A stretch of DNA of 64,000 nt from Osedax fenrisi (GCA_964019155.1 OZ025244.1:5636419-5700418), one strand, 5' to 3'; positions 22,211 through 35,950 are shown, numbered from the stretch's first letter. Translations and numbers: made by a program. The notes: a model not told the origin generated them from the letters alone.

Positions 22211-23903
22211 GCAATACATACCGAGTTAGCATATACAAGTATATATATATATATATATATGTGTGTGTATGTGGTCATTGATATTTTTAGTTATAGTTAT
22301 TGTCACTGTTGTGTTTAGGTTGGGTTAAGTTTTAATATTGGTAGATATTTTGTAGCTGCATTACTTCCCGAGTGAGCCTATACAAGGATATTTTCACAGT
22401 TGTGGTTAGGTTGGGTTAAGTTTTAATTTGTGGAGGTTTTTTTTAGCTGCATTACTTCCCATGTGAGCCTATACAATTATATTTTCACTGTTGGGGTTAG
22501 GTTGGGTTAAGTTTTAATTTGTGGAGGTTTTTTTTAGCTGCATTACTTCCCATGTGAGCCTATAAAATTATATTTTCACAGTTGTGGTTAGATTGGATTA
22601 AGTTTTAATATTGGTGGTTTTTTTTAGCTGCATTATTTCCCGAGTATGTATATACAAGTATATTTTCACGGTTGTGGTTAGGTTGGGTTAAGTTTTAATT
22701 TTGGTGGTTTTTTTTAGCTGCATTACTTCCCGAGTGAACCTATAAAAGCATATTTATTTATATTATTATTTTCACAGTTGTGGTTAGGTTGGGTTAAGTT
22801 TTAATTTTGGTAGGTTTTTTTTAGCTGCATTACATCCCGAGTGAACCTATAAAAGCATATTTATTTATATTGTTATTTTCACTATTGTTGTTAGATTGGA
22901 TTAAGTTTTAATATTGGTGGTATTTTTAGCTTCATTACTTCCCGAGTTAACCTATAAAAGCATATTTATTTATATTGTTATTTTCACAGTTGTGGTTAGG
23001 TTGGGTTCAGTTTTAATATTGGTAGGTTTTTTTTAGATGCATTACTTCCCGAGTGAACCTATAAAAGTATATTTATTTATATAGTTATTTTCACAGTTGT
23101 GGTTAGGTTGGGTTAAGTTTTAATTTTGGTAGGTTTTTTTAGCTGCATTACTTCCCGAGTGAACCTATACAATTATGTTTTTACAGTTGTGGTTAGGTTG
23201 GGTTAAGTTTTAATTTATGGAGGTTTTTTTTAGCTACATTACTTCCCATGTGAGCCTATACAATTATATTTGCACAGTTGTGGTTAGGTTGGGTTAAGAT
23301 TTAATTTGTGTAGGTTTTTTTTAGCTGCATTACTTCCCGAGTGAGCCTATAAAAGATTATTTATTTATATTGTTATTTTCACAGTTGTGGGTTAGGTTGG
23401 GTTAAGTTTTAATTTTGGTGGTTTTTTTAGCTGCATTACTTCCCGAGTATGTATATACAAGTATATTTTCACGGTTGTGGTTAGGTTGGGTTAAGTTTTA
23501 ATTTTGGTGGTTTTTTTTAGCTGCATTACTTCCCGAGTGAGCCTATAAAAGCATATTAATTTATATTGTTATTTTAACAGTTGTGGTTAGGTTGGATTAG
23601 GTTTTAATTTGTGTAGGTTTTTTTAGCCGCATTACTTCCCGAGTGAGCCTATAAAAGTATATTTTCACTGTTGTGGTTAGGTTGGGTTAAGTTTTAATTT
23701 GTGGAGGTTTTTTTTAGTTGCATTACATCCCATGTGAGCCTATAAAAGTATATTTTCACTGTTGTGGTTAGGTTGGGTTAAGTTTTAATATTGGTAGGTT
23801 TTTTTTAGCTGCATTACTTCCCGAGTGATCCTATAAAAGTACATTGTCACGGTTATGGTTAGGTTGGGTTAAGTTTTAATTTTTGGAGGTTTTTTTTAGC
23901 TGT
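22211..23903 (+). repeat. Minisatellite array of U6
   Basis: It includes two GAGTATGTATATACAAG monomers (about 22650 and 23445) flanking a run of long-form monomers, an internal higher-order pattern. It is cut at AGCTGTATAAACATATTA where a monomer joins the tail. Confidence 0.88.
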
Positions 23904-23993
23904 ATAAACATATTAATAAAAATTCCCAAGTACATTACATCAACAAGTGAACGTTACGCGCTATCACGGGCGAAGCCGGGCCCCGACCGCCTA

Positions 23994-26900
23994 TCTATAC
24001 TATATTAGCGAAAATGTCTGTCTGTGTGTCTGTGTGTGTGTGTGTGTAAGTATTAGGATCTCGCGAACGCGAGATCCGTTTTCCGTAAGGAAAACCTCAG
24101 GTGATAAAGTGGGGCAGCGGGGTTTTAATAGATGATTTACTTTTTTGAATATGTATTCGCGCGATACCAAATATCGTTAAATAGTGTCATTTTTTAGTCG
24201 ATTTACGTAATCGAAAAATTTAAATTCGACGCAAATTTTTAATAACAAACTTTATCGTGGATAATTTGATGGTAAATAATTTCGTAAAAATGAGTTTCTT
24301 TAATTTCGAATACATTACGTAGATTTACGAAATGGTACTTCCGGTGTGAATATTTAAATAACAACTGTTGCATCGCAATTTATTTACCCGTATTATTGAG
24401 GTGAAATTTACTAATATGTAATATCGAGTTAATATTAATTATTTACTATCTACGCCATGTAAAAATAAATTATTAAACATAGGTGATACGATACGTTGAT
24501 GTAAAAAATCAAAATCTACAATAATTATTCGATTTTAATAATTTTAACTTTATTAAATAGATAATTAAAATAGAATATAATTTTATAAATTGGGACTTAT
24601 TATGTTTAATATTCTTCGAGCTACGGCTGAAATAGTGAAAAATACATGATTTGAGAGTAGTCTATTTGACCGACTTCCGGTCATATTTTCATATAAATTA
24701 TTGTTTCAACAGATTAGAAGTACGAAAATACACGTAATAAAATGAGAAAAATCATGGAAATATGAATAATAGGGTTTCAATCTCTATTTTATTATTTCGT
24801 CAAATGTCATCATATATGGTCAAAGAAAAAAATATAGATTTATAAAAAAATATTTTTTCTAAAATCTATTCTATAATTATATATGCATTACATACCGAGT
24901 GAGACTATACAAGCATATATATATATGTGTGTATGTGGTCATTGATATTTTTAGTTATAGTTATTGTCACTGTTGTGTTTAGGTTGGGTTAAATTTTAAT
25001 TTGTGTAGGTTTTTTTTAGCTGCATCACTTCTCGAGTGAGCCTATACAAGTATATTGTCACGGTTGTGGTTAGGGTGGGTTAAGTTTTAATTTGTGTAGG
25101 TTTTTTTAGCTACATTACTTCTCGAGTGAGCCTATAAAAGTATATTTATTTATATTGTTATTTTCACAGTTGTGGTAAGGTTGGGTTAAGTTTAAATTTT
25201 TGGAGGTTTTTTTTAGCTGCATTACTTCCCGAGTGAGCCTATAAAAGTATATTGATATATGTCTTTGTGTGGTCATTGATTTTAGAGTATTAGTAATTTT
25301 TCATAGTTGTGGTTAGGTTGGGTTAAGTTTTAATATTGGTAGTTTTTTTTAGCTGCATTACTTCCCGAGTTTAGCCTATAAAAGTATATTGATATATGTC
25401 TGTGTGTGGTCATTGAATTTAGATTATTAGTAATTGTTCACAGTTGTGGTTAGGTTGGGTTAAGTTTTAATATTGTTAGTTTTTTTTAGCTGAATTACTT
25501 CCCGAGTGATCCCTATAAAGTCATATTTATTTATATTGTTATTTTCACATTTTTGTTTAGGTTGGGTTAAGTTTTAATTCGTGTAGGTCTTTTTTAGATG
25601 CATTACTTCCCGAGTGATCCCTATAAAGGCATATTTATTTATATTGTTATTTTCACATTTTTGTTTAGGTTGGGTTAAGTTTTAATTTGTGTAGGTTTTT
25701 TTTAGCTGCATTACTTCCCGAGTGAGCCTTTAAAAGCATATTTATTTATATTGTTATTTTCACAGTTGTGGTTAGGTTGGGTTAAATTTAAATTTTTGGA
25801 GGTTTTTTTTAACTGCATTACTTCTCGAGTGAGCCTATAAAAGTATATTGTCACGGTTGTGGTTATGTTGGGTTACGTTTTAATTTTTGGAGGTTTTTTT
25901 TAGCTGCATTACTTCCCGAGTGAGCCTATAAAAGCATATTTATTTATATTGTTATTTTTACAGTTGTAGTTAGGTTGGGTATATAAGTTTATTATAAAAG
26001 TATTATGATATTTGTGTATGTGTTCAGTGATATTTTGAGTATTTGTTATTTTCACAGTTTTAGTTAGGTTGGGTTAAATTTAATTTGTGTAGTTTTTTTT
26101 AGCTACATTACTTCCCGAGTTAGCCTATACAATCATATTCATTTATATTCTTATTTTCACAGTTGTGGTTAGATTGGATTAATTTTAATATTGTTGGTTT
26201 TTTTAGCTGAATTACTTCCCGAGTGAGCCTATACAAAGATATTGATATATTTATGTTGTGTGGTCATTGATATTGTGAGTGTTAGTTATTTTCACAGTTG
26301 TGGTTAGGTTGGGTTAAGTTTTAATATTGGTGGTTTTTTTTAGCTCCATTACTTCCCGAGTGAACCTATAAAAGTGTATTTTCACGGTTGTGGTTAGGGT
26401 GGGTTAAGTTTTAATTTTGGTAGGTTTTTTTTAGCTGAATTACTTCCCGAGTGAACCTATAAAAGCATATTTATTTATATTGTTATTTTCACAGTTGTGG
26501 TTAGGTTAGGTTAAGTTTTAATTTGTGTAGGTTTTTTTAGTTGAATTACTTCCCGAGTGAACCTATAAAAGCATATTTATTTATATTGTTATTTTCACAG
26601 TTGTGGTTAGGTTGGGTTAAGTTTTAATTTTGGTAGGTTTTTTTTAGCTGCATTACTTCCCGAGTGAACCTATAAAAGCATATTTATTTATATTGTTATT
26701 TTCACAGTTGTGGTTAGGTTGGGTTAAGTTTTAATTTGTGTAGGTTTTTTTTAGTTGAATTACTTCCCGAGTAAACCTATAAAATCATATTTATTTATAT
26801 TGTTATTTTCACAGTTGTGGTTAGGTTGGGTTAAGTTTTAATTTGTGTAGGTTTTTTTTAGCTGCATTACTTCCCGAGTGAGCCTATAAAAGCATATTTA

Positions 26901-27885
26901 TTTATATTGTTATTTTCACAGTTGTGGTTAGGTTGGGTTAAGTTTTAATTTGTGTAGGTTTTTTTTAGTTGAATTACTTCCCGAGTGAACCTATAAAATC
27001 ATATTTATTTATATTGTTATTTTCACAGTTGTGGTTAGGTTGGGTTAAGTTTTAATTTGTGTAGGTTTTTTTTAGCTGCATTACTTCCCGAGTGAGCCTA
27101 TACAAGTATATTTTTACTGTTGTGGTTAGGTTGGGTTAAGTTTTAATTTTTTGAGGTTTTTTTTAGCTGCATTACTTCTCGAGTGAGCCTATACAAGTAT
27201 ATTGTCACGGATGTTGTTAGGTTGGGTTAAGTTTTAATTTTTGGAGGTTTTTTTTAGCTGCATTACTTACCAATTGAGTCTATTAAAGTATAGTTATATG
27301 TGTGTGGTCATATTTATTTTCACAGTTGTGGTTAGGTTGGGTTAAGTTTTAATTTTGGTAGGTTTTTTTTAGCTGCATTACTTCCCGAATGAACCTATAA
27401 AAGTATATTTCCACGGTTGTGGTTATATTGGGTTAAGTTTTTATTTGGGGAGGTTTTTTTTAGCTGCATTACTTCCCGAGTGAACCTATAAAAGTATATT
27501 TATTTATATTGTTATTTTCTCAGTTGTGGTTAGGTTGGGTTAAGTTTTTATTTGGGGAGGTTTTTTTTAGCTGCATTACTTCCCGATTGAGCCTATAAAA
27601 GCATATTTATTTATATTTTTATTTTCACTGTTGTGGTTAGGTTGTGTTAAGTTTTAATTTGTGGAGGTTTTTTTTAGCTGCATCACTTCCCGAGTGAGCA
27701 TATAAAAGCATTTTTATTTATATAGTTATATTCACAGTTGTGGTTAGATTGGATTAAGTTTTAATATTGTTGATTTTTTTTAGCTGCATCACTTCCCGAG
27801 TACATTACATCACCTCCCGAGTACATTACATCACTAAGTGAACGTTACGCGCGAACACGGGCGAAGCCGGGCCCCGACCGCCTAG
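23994..27885 (+). mobile_element. Non-autonomous Helitron unit U7 (3892 bp)
   Basis: The start is TCTATACTATATTAGCG after a CCTA end without G; the end is CCTAG at 27885 with the doubled CCCGAGTACATTACATCA tail. The block is full length to about 24886. U12 has exactly the same length. Confidence 0.85.
24887..27800 (+). repeat. Minisatellite array of U7
   Basis: It carries the shared monomer series seen in U1, U4, U10 and U12, with the GGGTATATAAG marker at about 25976 and a homogeneous 107-bp run at about 26440-27100. Confidence 0.88.
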
Positions 27886-28310
27886 TCTATACTATATTAG
27901 CGAAAATGTCTGTCTGTGTGTCTGTGTGTGTGTGTGTGTAAGTATTAGGATCTCGCGAACGCGAGATCCGTTTTCCGTAAGGAAAACCTCAGGTGATAAA
28001 GTGGGGCAGCGGGGTTTTAATAGATGATTTACTTTTTTGAATATGTATTCGCGCGATACCAAATATCGTTAAATAGTGTCATTTTTTAGTCGATTTACGT
28101 AATCGAAAAATTTAAATTCGAAGCAAATTTTTAATAACAAACTTTATCGTGAATAATTTGATGGTAAATAATTTCGTAAAAATGAGTTTCTTTAATTTCG
28201 AATACATTACGTAGATTTACGAAATGGTACTTCCGGTGTGAATATTTAAATAACAACTGTTGCATCGGAATTTTTTACCCGTATTATTTAGAAAAAGTTC
28301 ATGAATTAGT

Positions 28311-28417
28311 AAAATCGCGTTAATATTCGAATACGTCATGTATTAATAGTACCTATATACGTAATTGAATAATCATATTTTTGTTCTTATTAAATATAAG
28401 TGTAGCGTATGTATATA

Positions 28418-28470
<53 letters not shown>

Positions 28471-28580
28471 TATATATGCCACATTACTATGTATATTGTA
28501 TTACTACACCCATATAAAGTATTGTAAAAATGTAATTAGCAATAAATTATATATATATATACTAAATAAATTATATATAG

Positions 28581-28613
<33 letters not shown>

Positions 28614-28617
28614 CTCA

Positions 28618-28681
<64 letters not shown>

Positions 28682-28948
28682 AGTGTATATATTCCACATA
28701 ACTATGTATATTTTATTAACATACCAATAATATGTATCATAAATTTAATTACCAATCAATTAATTAATAATTATTAAAGTTAATTAACTAATATATAGTG
28801 TACATTTATTAGCGTAAATTAATAAATAGGAGTATATATATAGTATAGATATATATACATATATATATATATATATAATATATTATATATGTGATTGTGT
28901 ATATCGTGGAAATATATTAACATAGTATATTACTATTATATATATATA
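28311..28948. repeat. AT-rich spacer with (TA)n microsatellites and an imperfect 215-bp duplication
   Basis: (TA)n runs lie at 28425-28466 and 28624-28677. CCACATTACTATGTATAT at 28479 and CCACATAACTATGTATAT at 28694 begin two imperfect copies 215 bp apart; each continues to AATTAGCAAT or AATTACCAAT. A frame spans 28409-28777 but encodes only Ile/Tyr runs from the microsatellite, so it is not a gene. This sequence is seen only here and at 54480. Confidence 0.75.
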
Positions 28949-29231
28949 TCTATACTATATTAGCGAAAATGTCTGTCTGTGTGTCTGTGTGTGTGTGTGT
29001 GTAAGTATTAGGATCTCGCGAACGCGAGATCCGTTTTCCGTAAGGAAAACCACAGGTGATAAAGTGGGGCAGCGGGGTTTTAATAGATGATTTACTTTTT
29101 TGAATATGTATTCACGTGATACCAATAATCGTTAAATAGTGTCATTTTTTAGTCGATTTACGTAATCGAAAAATTTAAATTCGACGCAAATTTTTAATAA
29201 CAAACTTTATCGTGAATAATTTGATGGTAAA
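28949..29231 (+). mobile_element. Truncated nested Helitron 5' end (283 bp)
   Basis: TCTATACTATATTAGCG is preceded by A of a TA run, as expected for insertion at A|T. It keeps the hairpins and ends at GATGGTAAA where the next 5' terminus begins. Confidence 0.75.
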
Positions 29232-32200
29232 TCTATACTATATTAGCGAAGTTGTCTGTGTGTGTGTCTGTGTGTGTAAGTATTAGGATCTCGCGAACGC
29301 GAGATCCGTTTTCCGTAAGGAAAACCACAGGTGATAAAGTGGGGCAGCGCGGTTTTAATAGATGATTTACTTTTTTAGATATGTATTCGCGCGATACCAA
29401 TAATCGTTAAATAGTGTCATTTTTAAGCGATTTACGTAATCGAAAAATTTAAATTCGACGCAAATTTTTAATAACAAACTTTATCGTGAATAATTTGATG
29501 GTAAATAATTTCGTAAAAATGAGTTTCTTTAATTTAGAATACATTACGTAGATTTACGAAATCCTACTTCCGGTTTGTATATCGAAATAAAAACAAGTGC
29601 ATCGTAATTTATTTACCCGTATTATTGAGATGAAATTCAAGACTATGTAAAATCGAGTTAATATTAATTATTTCCTATCTACGCCATGTAAACATAAATT
29701 ATTAAACATAGGTGATACGATACGTTGGTTTTTTTTATCTGAATTACTTCCCGAGTAAGACTATACAAGGATATTTGCAAAGTTGTGGTTAGATTGTATT
29801 AAGTTTTAATATTGGTGGTTTTTTGTAGCTGCATTACTTCCCGAGTGAACCAATATAAGCATAATGATATATGTATGTATATGTATGTATGTTAAATTAT
29901 ATTTTGAGTATTATTTTAACAGTTTAGTTCAGGTTGGGTTCAGTTTTAATATTGGTAGATATTTTGTAGCTGCATTACTTCCCGAGTGAGCCTATACAAG
30001 GATATTTTCACAGTTGTGGTTATGTTGGGTTAAGTTTTAATTTGTGTAGGTTTTTTTTAGCTGCATTCATTCTCGAGTGAGCCTATAAAAGTATATTTTC
30101 ACTGTTATGGTTAGGTTGGGTTAAGTTTTAATTTGTGGAGGTTTTTTTTAGCTGCATTACTTCCCATGTGAGCCTATACAATTATATTTTCACTGTTGGG
30201 GTTAGGTTGGGTTAAGTTTTAATTTGTGGAGGTTTTTTTTAGCTGCATTACTTCCCATGTGAGCCTATAAAATTATATTTTCACAGTTGTGGTTAGGTTG
30301 GATTAAGTTTTAATATTGGTGGTTTTTTTTAGCTGCATTACTTCCCGAGTGAACCTATAAAAGCATATTTATTTATATTATTATTTTCACAGTTGTGGTT
30401 AGGTTGGGTTAAGTTTTAATTTTGGTAGGTTTTTTTTAGCTGCATTACTTCCCGAGTGAACCTATAAAAGCATATTTATTTATATTGTTATTTTCACTAT
30501 TGTTGTTAGATTGGATTAAGTTTAAATTTTTGGAGGTTTTTTTAGCTGCATTACTTCCCGAGTGATCCCTATAAAATCATAATTATTTATATTGTTATTT
30601 TCACAGTTATGGTTAGGTTGGGTTAAGTTTTAATTTTGGTAGGTTTTTTTAGCTGCATTACTTCCCGAGTGAGCCTATAAAAGTATATTTTCAATGTTGT
30701 GGTTAGGTTGGGTTAAGTTTTAATTTTGGTAGATTTTTTTTAGTTGCATTACTTCCTGAGTGAACCTATAAAAGCATATTTATTTATATTGTTATTTTCA
30801 CAGTTTTGGTTAGGTTGGATTAGGTTTTAATTTGTGTAGGTTTTTTTAGCCGCATTACTTCCCGAGTGAGCCTATAAAAGTATATTTTCACTGTTGTGGT
30901 TAGGTTGGGTTAAGTTTTAATTTGTGGAGGTTTTTTTTAGTTGATTTACATCCCATGTGAGCCTATAAAAGTATATTGTCACTGTTGTGGTTAGGTTGGG
31001 TTAAGTTTTAATATTGGTAGGTTTTTTTTAGCTGCATTACTTCCCGAGTGATCCTATAAAAGTATATTGTCACGGTTATGGTTAGGTTGGGTTAAGTTTT
31101 AATTTGTGTAGGTTTTTTTTAGCTTCATTACTTCTCAAGTGAGCCTATAAAGCATATTTATTTATATTGTTATTTTTACAGTTGTGGTTAGGTTGGGTTG
31201 ATTTTAAATTGTTGGAGGTTTTTTTTAGCTGCATTACTTCTCGAGTGAGCCTATAAAAGTATATTGTCACGGTTGTTGTTAGGTTGGGTTAAGTTTTAAT
31301 TTGTGTAGGTTTTTTTTAGCTTCATTACTTCCCGAGTGAACCTATTAAAGCATATTTATTTATATTGTTATTTTCACAGTTGTGGTTAGGTTGGGTTAAG
31401 TTTTAATTTTTGGATGTTTTTTTAGCTGCATTACTTCCCGAATGAGCTTATAAAAGTATATTTTCACTGTTGTGGTTATGTTGGGCTAAGTTATAATTTG
31501 TGGAGGTTTTTTTAGCTGCATTACTTCCCGAGTGAGCTTATAAAAGTATATTTTCACTGTTGTGGTTAGGTTGGGTTAAGTTTAAATTTGTGGGAGTTTT
31601 TTTAACTGCATTACTTCCCGAATGAGCTTATAAAAGTATATTTTCACTGTTGGGGTTAGGTTGGGTTAAGTTTTAATTTGTGGAGGTTTTTTTAGCTGCA
31701 TTACTTCCCGAGTGAGCATATAAAAGTATATTTTCACTGTTGTGGTTAGGTTGGGTTAAGTTTTAATTGTGTGAGGTTTTTTTTTAGCTGCATTACTTCC
31801 CATGTGAGCCTATACAATTATATTTTCACTGTTGGGGTTAGGTTGGGTTAAGTTTTAATTTGTGGAGGTTTTTTTTAGCTGCATTACTTCTCGAGTGAAC
31901 CTATACAAGTATATTGTCACGGTTGTGGTTAGGTTGGGTTAAGTTTTAATTTGTGGAGGTTTTTTTAGCTGCATTACTTCCCGAGTGAGCTTATAAAAGT
32001 ATATTTTCACTGTTGTGGTTATGTTGGGCTAAGTTTTAATTTGTGGAGGTTTTTTTAGCTGCATTGCTTCCCGAGTGAGCATATAAAAGTATATTTTCAC
32101 TGTTGTGGTTAGGTTGGGTTAAGTTTTAATTGTTGGTGGTTTTTTTTAGATGCATTACTGTCCGATTGAAACTATATAAACATATTAATAAAAATTCCCA

Positions 32201-32256
32201 AGTACATTACATCAACAAGTGAACGTTACGCGCGAACACGGGCGAAGCCGGGCCCC
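29232..32256 (+). mobile_element. Nested full Helitron unit (3025 bp), absent from the duplicate
   Basis: It starts TCTATACTATATTAGCGAAG at GATGGTAA-A|T, a position where intact blocks read GGTAAATAATTTCG. This fits insertion between A and T. It ends CCTAG at 32256. Its block stops at about 29728 with the same GATACG-to-minisatellite joint as U2. The whole unit is missing from the second copy of the large duplication. Confidence 0.82.
29729..32150 (+). repeat. Minisatellite array of U8
   Basis: It opens with monomers like U2 (GGTTTTTTTTATCTGAATTAC), then a mix. From about 31400 to 32130 it is a run of short-form monomers with GAGCTTATAAAAG or GAGCATATAAAAG, the most homogeneous short-form stretch in the window. 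Confidence 0.88.
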
Positions 32257-33152
32257 GACCGCCTAGTCTATACTATAAGAGCGAAGTTGTCTGTGTGTGT
32301 GTCTGTGTGTGTAAGTATTAGGATCTCGCGAACGCGAGATCCGTTTTCCGTAAGGAAAACGTCGGGTGATAAAGTGGGGCAGCGGGGTTTTAATAGATGA
32401 TTTACTTTTTTGAATATGTATTCACGTGATACCAATAATCGTTAAATAGTGTCATTTTTTAGTCGATTTACGTAATCGAAAAATTTAAATTCGACGCAAA
32501 TTTTTAATAACAAACTTTATCTAGGAGAATTTGATGGTAAATAATTTCGTAAAAATGAGTTTCTTTAATTTAGAATACATTACGTAGATTTACGAAATCG
32601 TACTTCCGGTTTGAATATCTAAATACAAATTGTTGCATCGTAATTTATTTACCAGTATTATTGAGAAAAGTTCACGAACGGGTAAAATCGAGTTAATATT
32701 AATTATTTCCTATCTACGCCATGTAAACATAAATTATTAAACATAGGTGATACGATACGGTGATGTAAAAAATCAAAATCTAGAATAATTATTCGATTTC
32801 AATAATTTTAACTTTATTAAATAGATAATTAAAATAGAATATAATTTTATAAATTGGGACTTCTTATGTTTAATATTCTTCGAGCTACGGCCGAAAAAGT
32901 GAAAAATACATGATTTGAGAGTAGTCTATTTGACCGACTTCCGGTAATATTTTCATATAAATTATGTATTCATCAGATTAGGAGTATGAAAATACATGTA
33001 ATAAAATCAGAAAAATCATGAAAATATGAATAATAAGGTTTCCATCTCTGTTTTATTAATTCGCCAAATGTCATCATATATATGGTCAAAGAAAAAAATA
33101 TAGATTTATAAAAAAATATTTTTTCTAAAATCTATTCTATAATTATATATGC

Positions 33153-33178
33153 ATTACATACCGAGTGAGACTATACAA

Positions 33179-33230
<52 letters not shown>

Positions 33231-35950
33231 ATGTGGTCATTGATATTTTTAGTTATAGTTATTTTCACATTTGTGATTAGGTTGTGTTACGTTTTAATTT
33301 TTGTAGGTTTTTTTTAGCTGCATTACTTCTCGAGTGAACCTATAAAAGTATATTGTCACGGTTGTAGTTAGGTTGGGTTAAGTTTTAATTTGTGTAGGTT
33401 TTTTTAGCTGAATTACTTCCTGAGTGATTTTATAAAAGTAAATTTTCTCTGTTGTGGTTAGGTTGGGTTAAATTTTAATTTTTGTAGGTATTTTTAGCTG
33501 CATTAATTCCGAGTTAGCATATAATAGTATATTTTCACTGTTGTGGTTAAGTTGGGTTAAATTTTAATTTTTGTATGTTTTATTTAGATGTATTACTTCC
33601 CATGTGAGCCTATAAAAGTATATTGTCACGGTTGTGGTTAGGTTGGGTTAAGTTTTAATTGTGTAGGTTTTTTTAGCTGCATTACTTCCCGAGTGAACCT
33701 ATACAAGTATATTGTCACGGTTGTGGTTAGGTTGGGTTAAGTTTTAATTTGTGGAGGTTTTTTTTAGCTTCATTACTTCCCGAGTGAACCTTTTAAAGCA
33801 TATTTATTTATATTGTTATTTTCACAGTTGTGGTTAGGTTGGGTTAATTTTTAATTTTTGGATGTTTTTTTAGCTGCATTACTTCTCGAGTGAGCCTATA
33901 AAATCATATTTATTTATATTGTTATTTTCACAGTTGTGGTTAGGTTGGGTTAAGTTTACATTTTTGTAGGTTTTTTTTAGCTGCATTACTTCCAGAGTGA
34001 GCCTATATAAGCATTTTTATTTATATTGTTATTTTCACAGTTGTGGTTAGGTTGGGTTAAGTTATAATTTGTGTAGGTTTTTTTAGCTGCATTACTTACC
34101 GAGTGAGCCTATAAAAGCATTTTTATTTATATTGTTATTTTCACAGTTGTGGTTAGGTTGGGTTAATTTTTAATTTGTGTAGGTTTTTTTAGCTGCATTA
34201 CTTACCGAGTGAGCCTATAAAAGCATATTGATATATTTGTTTGTGTGGTCATTGATATTTGGAGTATTAGTTATTTTCACAGTTGTGGTTAGGTTGGGTT
34301 AAGATTTAATTTGTGTAGGTTTTTTTAAGCTGCATTACTTCTTAAGTGAGCCTATAAAAGTATATTGCCACGGTTGTGGTTAGGTTGGGTTAATTTTTAA
34401 TTTTTGGAGGTTTTTTTTAGCTGCATTACTTCCCGAGTGAGACTATAAAAGTATATGTTCACTGTTGTGGTTAGGTTGGGTTAAGTTTTAATTTTGGTGG
34501 TTTTTTTTAGCTGCATTACTTCCCGAGTGAACCTATACAAGGATATTTTCACAGTTGTGGTTAGGTTGAGTTAAGTTTTAATTTGTATAGGTTTTTTTTA
34601 GCTGCATTACTTCCCGAGTAAAAGCATATTTATTTATATTGTTATTTTTACAGTTGTGGTTAGGTTGAGTTAAGTATTACTTTTTGTAGGTTTTTTAATC
34701 TGCATTACTTCCCGAATGAGCCTATCAAAGCATATTTATTTATATTGTTATTTTCACAGTTGTGGTTAGGTTGGGTTAAGTTTTAATTTTTGTAGGTATT
34801 TTTTAGGTGCATTACTTCCCGATTGAACCTATAATAGCATATTTATTTATATTTTTATTTTCACAGTTGTGGTTAGGTTGTGTTAAATTTCAATTTTGGT
34901 TGGTTTTTTTAAGCTTCATTACTTCCCGAGTGAACCTATCAAAGCATATTAATTTATATTGTTATTTTCACAGTTGTGGTTAGGTTGGGTTAAGTTTTAA
35001 TATTGGTGGTTTTTTTAACTGCATCACTTCCCGAGTGAGCCTTTAAAAGCACATTTATTTATATTGTTATTTTCACAGTTGTGGTTAAGTTGGGTTAAGT
35101 TTTAATTTGTGTAGGTTTTTTTTAGCTGCATTACTTCCCGAATTAGCATATAAAAGTATATTTTCACTGTTGTGGTTAGGTTGGGTTAAGTTTTAATATT
35201 GGTCGATTTTTTTAGCTGCATAACTTCCCGAGTGAACCTATCAAAGCATATTTATTTATATTGTTATTTTCACAGTTGTGGTTAGATTGGATTAAGTTTT
35301 AATTTTTGTAGGTATTTTTTAGATGCATTAGTTCCCGAGTGAACCTTATTTTCATTGTTGTGGTTAGAATGGATTAAGTTTTAATATTTGTGGTTTTTTA
35401 GCTGCATTACTTACCGAGTGAGCCTATAAAAGCATTTTTATTTATATTGTTATTTTCACAGTTGTGGTTAGGTTGGGTTAATTTTTAATTTGTATACATT
35501 TTTATAATTATATATGAATTACATACCGAGTGAGCCTAAACAAGCATATATATATATGTGTGTATGTGGTCATTGATATTTTTAGTTATAGTTATTTTCA
35601 CAGTTGTAGTTAGGTTGGGTTACATTTTAATTTGTGTAGGTTTTTTTTAGCTGCATTACTTCCCGAGTGAGACTATAAAAGTATATGTTCACTGTTGTGA
35701 TTAGGCTGGGTTAAGTTTTAATTTGTGGAGGTTTTTTTTAGCTGCATTACTTCCCGAGTGAGCCTATACAAGGATATTGATATATGTATGTTGTATGGTT
35801 ATTGATATTGTGAGTGTTAGTTATTTTCACAGTTGTGGTTAGGTTGTGTTAAGTTTTAATTTTTGGAGGTTTTTTTTAGCTGCATTACTTCCCGAGTGAG
35901 CCTATAAAAGTATATTGTCACGGTTGTGGTTAGGTTGGATTAAGTTTTAA
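33153..35950 (+). repeat. Minisatellite array of U9
   Basis: The most diverged monomers in the window (for example GTATTTTTAGCTGCATTAA, TTATTTAGATGTATTAC), suggesting an older array. A second block-end fragment with TTATAATTATATATGAATTA lies at about 35500-35560. Confidence 0.85.
33181..33222. repeat. (TA)n microsatellite at block-minisatellite border
   Basis: An uninterrupted run of about 42 bp of AT, followed by GTGTGTGTATGTGG. The same site holds only about 8-24 bp in other units, so this locus varies in length between copies. Confidence 0.9.

Larger units (their letters stand above)
20710..23993 (+). mobile_element. Helitron unit U6 with a nested second 5' terminus (3284 bp)
   Basis: The start is TCTATACTATATTAGCG and the end is CCTA at 23993. 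The first 5' block runs only to 21317, in TTCTTATATTT, where a second complete 5' block begins (21318-22210). There is no 3' terminus between them. The second block differs (GTCGGG after hairpin 2; GCGGGCTTGAAATAG), so it is not a simple local copy. Confidence 0.82.
27886..32256 (+). mobile_element. Composite Helitron unit U8 with two nested 5' termini (4371 bp)
   Basis: The first block (from 27886) is intact to about 28310 and then changes to AT-rich sequence absent from other blocks. A second 5' terminus at 28949 is cut after 283 bp by a third at 29232. Only one 3' terminus (CCTAG, 32256) follows, so three starts share one end. Confidence 0.82.

Noticed and set aside
28409..28777. 122-residue Ile/Tyr-rich frame (and 89-residue version at 54578)
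   Set aside because: Translation of (TA)n microsatellites; the two duplicates differ in length because of microsatellite change and have no conserved domain.
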